Below, piece after piece: positions 24,986 through 27,658 of a stretch of DNA of 27,658 nt; within the stretch, counting starts at the first letter, position 1, and each line of letters opens with the position of its first letter. A model generated the notes under the pieces. It was not told the origin of the DNA, did no database searches, and saw only the letters and a list, made by a program, of their open reading frames with translations. The stretch is from positions 1-27,658 of the forward strand of contig CAZADH010000046.1 of the NCBI GenBank assembly GCA_964483805.1. The letters are read 5' to 3'. The stretch comes from CAZADH01 sp964483805 (lineage in GTDB: Bacteria > Muiribacteriota > Ozemobacteria > Ozemobacterales > Ozemobacteraceae). The position numbers were made by a program, and so were the translations under genes.

Positions 24986-26145
24986 CAGGCTTGCTTGACG
25001 AAGTGTTGCAGCAGGGCCTTGGTTCCGGCGCCCGGCTCGCGGATGACGCCCAACCGGGTCAGGACGACCTCGAGCAAACCGATGGTGGCGATCATTTCGC
25101 GTTCACCGATGGCGCCGATCGTGGCAATGCGGAAGACCTTTTCGGCAATCTGCCCCTGGCCGCCGGCAATCAATACGTTGTATTTCTGCCGGATCGGCTG
25201 CACGATCTTGCTCGGATGCACACCGGCAGGGGTGTTGATGACGGTGAGCACGTTTGAGCGCGCGTCGGCATCGGTGAAGACGGTCAGGCCGAGGGCATCG
25301 AGCGCCGCGCGCAGGCCGTCGGCAAGCATGCGGTAATGTGCGATGAGATTGTCGAGGCCCTGTCGCTCGATGTATTTGAGCGCTTCGTGCAGCGACGTGG
25401 TCGCCGTGATGCAGGGGGTCCAGGGATAGGATGGAATGTCGAGGATCTGGTTTTTTTCGTAGTGCTTCAGGTCGAAGTAATAGCCGTGGCAATCGACCTT
25501 CTGCATTTTGGCGTAAGCCTTGGCCGAAAGCGCGATGACGCCGACGCCCGGAGGCGCCAGCAGGCCCTTCTGACTGGCCGTGACCGCAACGTCGACGTTC
25601 CAGTCGTCCATGGCGAAGGGCAAGGCACCAATGCCCGACACCCCGTCGGTAATGAACAGCACATCGTCGCGTGTTTTCGCGATCGCCGCGCCGATGGCCG
25701 CGATGTCGTTGTGGACGCCGGTCGAGGTCTCGTTGAAGGTGACGGTGACGCCTTTGATCTGCGGGTGCTGCTGGAGCAGCTTGACGATGTCGTCGACCCG
25801 GGCGCGCTTGCCCCAGGGGTAGGTCAGCGGCATGACCTCGAGCTTGAACGCCTTGGCGATCTGGGTGAACCGCTCGCCAAAAGCACCGGTCTCGACCGTG
25901 AGCACCGTCTCGCCGGCGTTGAAGAAGTTGGCGATGGCGGTCTCCATGACCCCCGTGCCGGAACTGTGGGTGAGATAGAGTTTGCCGCTGGTTTTGAGGA
26001 TCTGTTTGAGCCGCGCCACGCAATCGGAGTAAATCGGGGCGAAGTCGCGCGTGCGGTGGTGCTGCAGTGGTCGGGCGCCCGCGGCGAGCACTTCGGACGA
26101 CAGGGCCACCGGGCCCGGGGTCATCAGCAACAGATCCTGTTCCAT
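24985..26145 (-). CDS. Class V aminotransferase (serine/alanine-glyoxylate or serine-pyruvate type)
   Basis: The 386-residue protein starts MEQDLLLMTPGPV at 26145, with AAGGAG at 26157-26152, 6 bases upstream. A longer frame to 26265 covers the leader and is not used. The fold type I, class V features are TPGPV (9-13), the phosphate-binding SSGTG (61-65), D167 in ITDGVSGIG and the PLP lysine K193 in TASQKGLLAPPG. The family includes serine-glyoxylate, alanine-glyoxylate and serine-pyruvate aminotransferases, plus (S)-ureidoglycine-glyoxylate relatives. The neighbours (fhs, glyA, gcv) favour a serine or glycine substrate: serine out to hydroxypyruvate, or glycine from glyoxylate. The exact substrate cannot be read from sequence. 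It is the first gene of the cluster. Confidence 0.9.
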   Translation of the reverse strand: MEQDLLLMTPGPVALSSEVLAAGARPLQHHRTRDFAPIYSDCVARLKQILKTSGKLYLTHSSGTGVMETAIANFFNAGETVLTVETGAFGERFTQIAKAFKLEVMPLTYPWGKRARVDDIVKLLQQHPQIKGVTVTFNETSTGVHNDIAAIGAAIAKTRDDVLFITDGVSGIGALPFAMDDWNVDVAVTASQKGLLAPPGVGVIALSAKAYAKMQKVDCHGYYFDLKHYEKNQILDIPSYPWTPCITATTSLHEALKYIERQGLDNLIAHYRMLADGLRAALDALGLTVFTDADARSNVLTVINTPAGVHPSKIVQPIRQKYNVLIAGGQGQIAEKVFRIATIGAIGEREMIATIGLLEVVLTRLGVIREPGAGTKALLQHFVKQA

Positions 26146-26196
26146 GGTTAACTCCTTCGTGGTGGGGATTTCCGGTCGGGTGCGTTCAGACAAAAC

Positions 26197-26238
26197 GACG
26201 ACCAGGGCGAGACAGGATCCGTCGAGCCGCTGGTCGTC
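26197..26238 (-). terminator. Hairpin in the leader of the aminotransferase-fhs operon
   Basis: GACGACCAG (26197-26205) and CTGGTCGTC (26230-26238) form a perfect 9-bp stem with a 24-base loop. On the minus strand it is followed by GTTTTGTCT (26196-26188). It may end transcription from the DUF3298-like gene, or act as an attenuator, because it sits between the candidate promoter and the ATG. Confidence 0.5.
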
Positions 26239-26285
26239 ATGGTGTCGTTGCTCCCGTGGATGCACCCGTGGGTGGGCGCGGCCCC

Positions 26286-26314
26286 AAGATAACCCTTTTC
26301 AACCACACAAGCAA
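26286..26314 (-). promoter_or_regulatory. Candidate promoter of the aminotransferase-fhs-gcv cluster
   Basis: TTGCTT (26314-26309) and TATCTT (26291-26286) lie 17 bases apart on the minus strand. They match 3/6 and 4/6 of the consensus, so the promoter is moderate. The leader would be about 134 bases. No glycine riboswitch core is recognisable in it. Confidence 0.4.
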
Positions 26315-26372
26315 CCCCGACGATGGGCGTGCGCAAAGGGCCAACAGAACAGGGGTTTGCGGGGCTGGCTCT

Positions 26373-27602
26373 TTACTTGGCGATGAACCGCTGCAGCGGA
26401 CTGGTCGCGGGCAGGGTCTTTGTAAATACGCGGTAAGGCACGCTCACCGCGAACGAGCCTTCGGCGTAGCAACCGACGCAGTAGGGCTCGAAATGGTAGA
26501 TCAGCGCCGCGCCGGTGAGCGACACACAACACTTTCCCGCCATCAGGTCGGCGGTGAAGCTGCCGATCGAGCCATTAACCACCGAGCTGGCCTCCTGGCG
26601 CCGGAGGTCGGCCACGAGATATTGCGAAATCGCTGCGTAGGTTTCGGGGTCGCGACCAAACAGGTCGGTCGCCCGCAAAACGCGAACGGCACGGTCTTCG
26701 GGCGGCGTGCCGGCCGGGGCGGGGTTGGCGCCGAGCGTCAGCGCCGCGAAACTTGTCATGCCGTGGGCGCCACCCATGTAGTTCTGCTCGGTGGCGAAGA
26801 GGTTCAACAGGGTGGAATCGACATAGACGACGTCGACGGTGCGCTCGCTGTTGATGGCGTTGCGCAGTTCGAGGGTCGCGGTGGCGTCGTCGGGAAAGTC
26901 GCGGATGTTGGTGGCCACGTTCTCGGCGATAGTGGGATACGTTTCGTGCGTCGCCGAGCGGATGAGGGGATTGAAATGAACCAGCTCCGGATCGACGAAC
27001 TGCGGGTAGGTAATGGTCGCGGGCACCTTGCTCTTGATCGTCTTGTACACCGCGGCGCGGTGCATGGTCAGCGCCAGCGTCCGCTTATGGTCGGGCGATT
27101 GCCATGACCCGGTGGCGGACGAGCGATCGGGACTGAACTGACCGATCAGGAGGCCGGTGACCCGCTTCTGGTCTGGGTTTTTGCGCGAGTCGGTGACCAC
27201 GCTTTCGGTGAGTCGGAACTGCCGCTTCTTGTCGCAACCGCCTTCGATCAGCAGTTCGCCGCCGGTCTTAAGATACCGGAGGGTGCCGGCGAGTTTCTTC
27301 TCGTCACCGTCGAGGGTCAGCAGGAATCGGGAACTGGTGCCGATGGTGCCGAGGTAGGCGGCGCGGGTGGACGGTATTTCGACAGGGGTGGGATCGAGGT
27401 CGAGCGGGGCCACCACCGGTGCCGAAGCCGTAGGCGGGACCGCCGGTACGGCCGGGGCCGTTGCGGTAGAGACCGCCGCCGTGGCTGCCGAAACCGGTGC
27501 CGGCAGGTTCGAGGGAGTTGCGCCGGTCGTCGGGCGTGGCTCACCCGCGAAGACGGGCGTGAGGAATAAACACAATATAAACACAAGAATACGGGGTCTC
27601 AT
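26373..27602 (-). CDS. Secreted protein with C-terminal DUF3298/RsiV-like domain
   Basis: The 409-residue protein has a signal peptide (MRPRILVFILCLFLTPVFA, cut at about 19/20). A Pro/Ala/Thr-rich linker runs to about residue 70. A beta-rich region (about 80-180) contains GTLRYLKTGGELLIEGG and GLLIGQFSPDRSSATGSW. A C-terminal domain (about 195-405) resembles DUF3298: YPQFVDPELVHFN, NYMGGAHGMTSFAAL, VLRATDLFGRD and IYHFEPYCVGCYAEGSFAVSVPY. RsiV-type proteins with this fold bind lysozyme, but the transmembrane anti-sigma part is missing here, so a secreted binding or sensor role is only an inference. AAGGA lies 10 bases upstream of the ATG. Confidence 0.8.
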   Translation of the reverse strand: MRPRILVFILCLFLTPVFAGEPRPTTGATPSNLPAPVSAATAAVSTATAPAVPAVPPTASAPVVAPLDLDPTPVEIPSTRAAYLGTIGTSSRFLLTLDGDEKKLAGTLRYLKTGGELLIEGGCDKKRQFRLTESVVTDSRKNPDQKRVTGLLIGQFSPDRSSATGSWQSPDHKRTLALTMHRAAVYKTIKSKVPATITYPQFVDPELVHFNPLIRSATHETYPTIAENVATNIRDFPDDATATLELRNAINSERTVDVVYVDSTLLNLFATEQNYMGGAHGMTSFAALTLGANPAPAGTPPEDRAVRVLRATDLFGRDPETYAAISQYLVADLRRQEASSVVNGSIGSFTADLMAGKCCVSLTGAALIYHFEPYCVGCYAEGSFAVSVPYRVFTKTLPATSPLQRFIAK

Positions 27603-27634
27603 CGGTTGGGATTCCTTTTCAAGAAAAGCAAGAC

Positions 27635-27658
27635 CCGCCGCACACGCGAGTGCGGCGG
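27635..27658 (-). terminator. Terminator hairpin at the right edge
   Basis: CCGCCGCAC (27635-27643) pairs with GTGCGGCGG (27650-27658) across a 6-base loop. On the minus strand it is followed by a T-rich run including CTTTTCTT. It probably ends a leftward gene beyond the window, 33 bases before the DUF3298-like ATG. Confidence 0.65.

Noticed and set aside
23474..25336. 620-residue open frame on the plus strand
   Set aside because: It is antisense to fhs and the end of the aminotransferase, both unambiguous.
26146..26285. Glycine or tetrahydrofolate riboswitch in the leader of the C1 cluster
   Set aside because: The leader is short and lacks the conserved cores of these aptamers that I can recognise. 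Only a simple hairpin is visible.

Overview
The window comes from a GC-rich bacterial genome with compact coding and AT-rich gaps between genes. Ten Ns at 17142-17151 mark it as a draft or metagenome scaffold. The probable FtsK, EF-P, type IV pilus-type ATPase, secreted proteins and split glycine decarboxylase (gcvPA/gcvPB) fit a deep-branching, probably uncultured, diderm-like bacterium. I cannot name the phylum from sequence alone. HEAT-rich, Riflebacteria-like lineages are only a guess.

Left part (1-7100): the 5' part of a membrane protein resembling the FtsK N-terminus runs leftward off the window. It is divergent from efp. A membrane-anchored, Gly/Ser/Pro-rich protein of unknown function follows. 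Next come a leftward SpoIIE-like/RsbW-like fusion regulator, a TrmL-type tRNA methyltransferase and an FmdB-type zinc-ribbon protein.

Middle part (7190-14336): two large HEAT-repeat proteins face each other. One ends in a class III adenylyl cyclase domain with all expected catalytic residues. The other ends in a PilT-type ATPase. Both HEAT arrays are built on the same super-repeat of about 92 residues, so they look like related scaffolds carrying different effector domains. This is the most interesting signal in the window, and it suggests a cAMP/type IV pilus control module. A secreted Gly/Ala-zipper protein of unknown function lies beside it.

Right part (14499-27658): a FAD/NAD(P)H oxidoreductase is followed by a CCA-adding-type nucleotidyltransferase that is only apparently broken by the N gap. 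Then comes a long leftward cluster: class V aminotransferase, fhs, gcvT, glyA, gcvH, gcvPA, gcvPB. It joins formate activation, the glycine cleavage/synthase system, serine hydroxymethyltransferase and a serine/alanine-glyoxylate-type aminotransferase. This is the core of glycine-serine-C1 metabolism and could run as a reductive glycine pathway. FolD and the L protein are not in the window. A secreted DUF3298-like protein closes the window, next to a terminator hairpin at the right edge.

No tRNA, rRNA, CRISPR array, insertion sequence or convincing riboswitch was seen.
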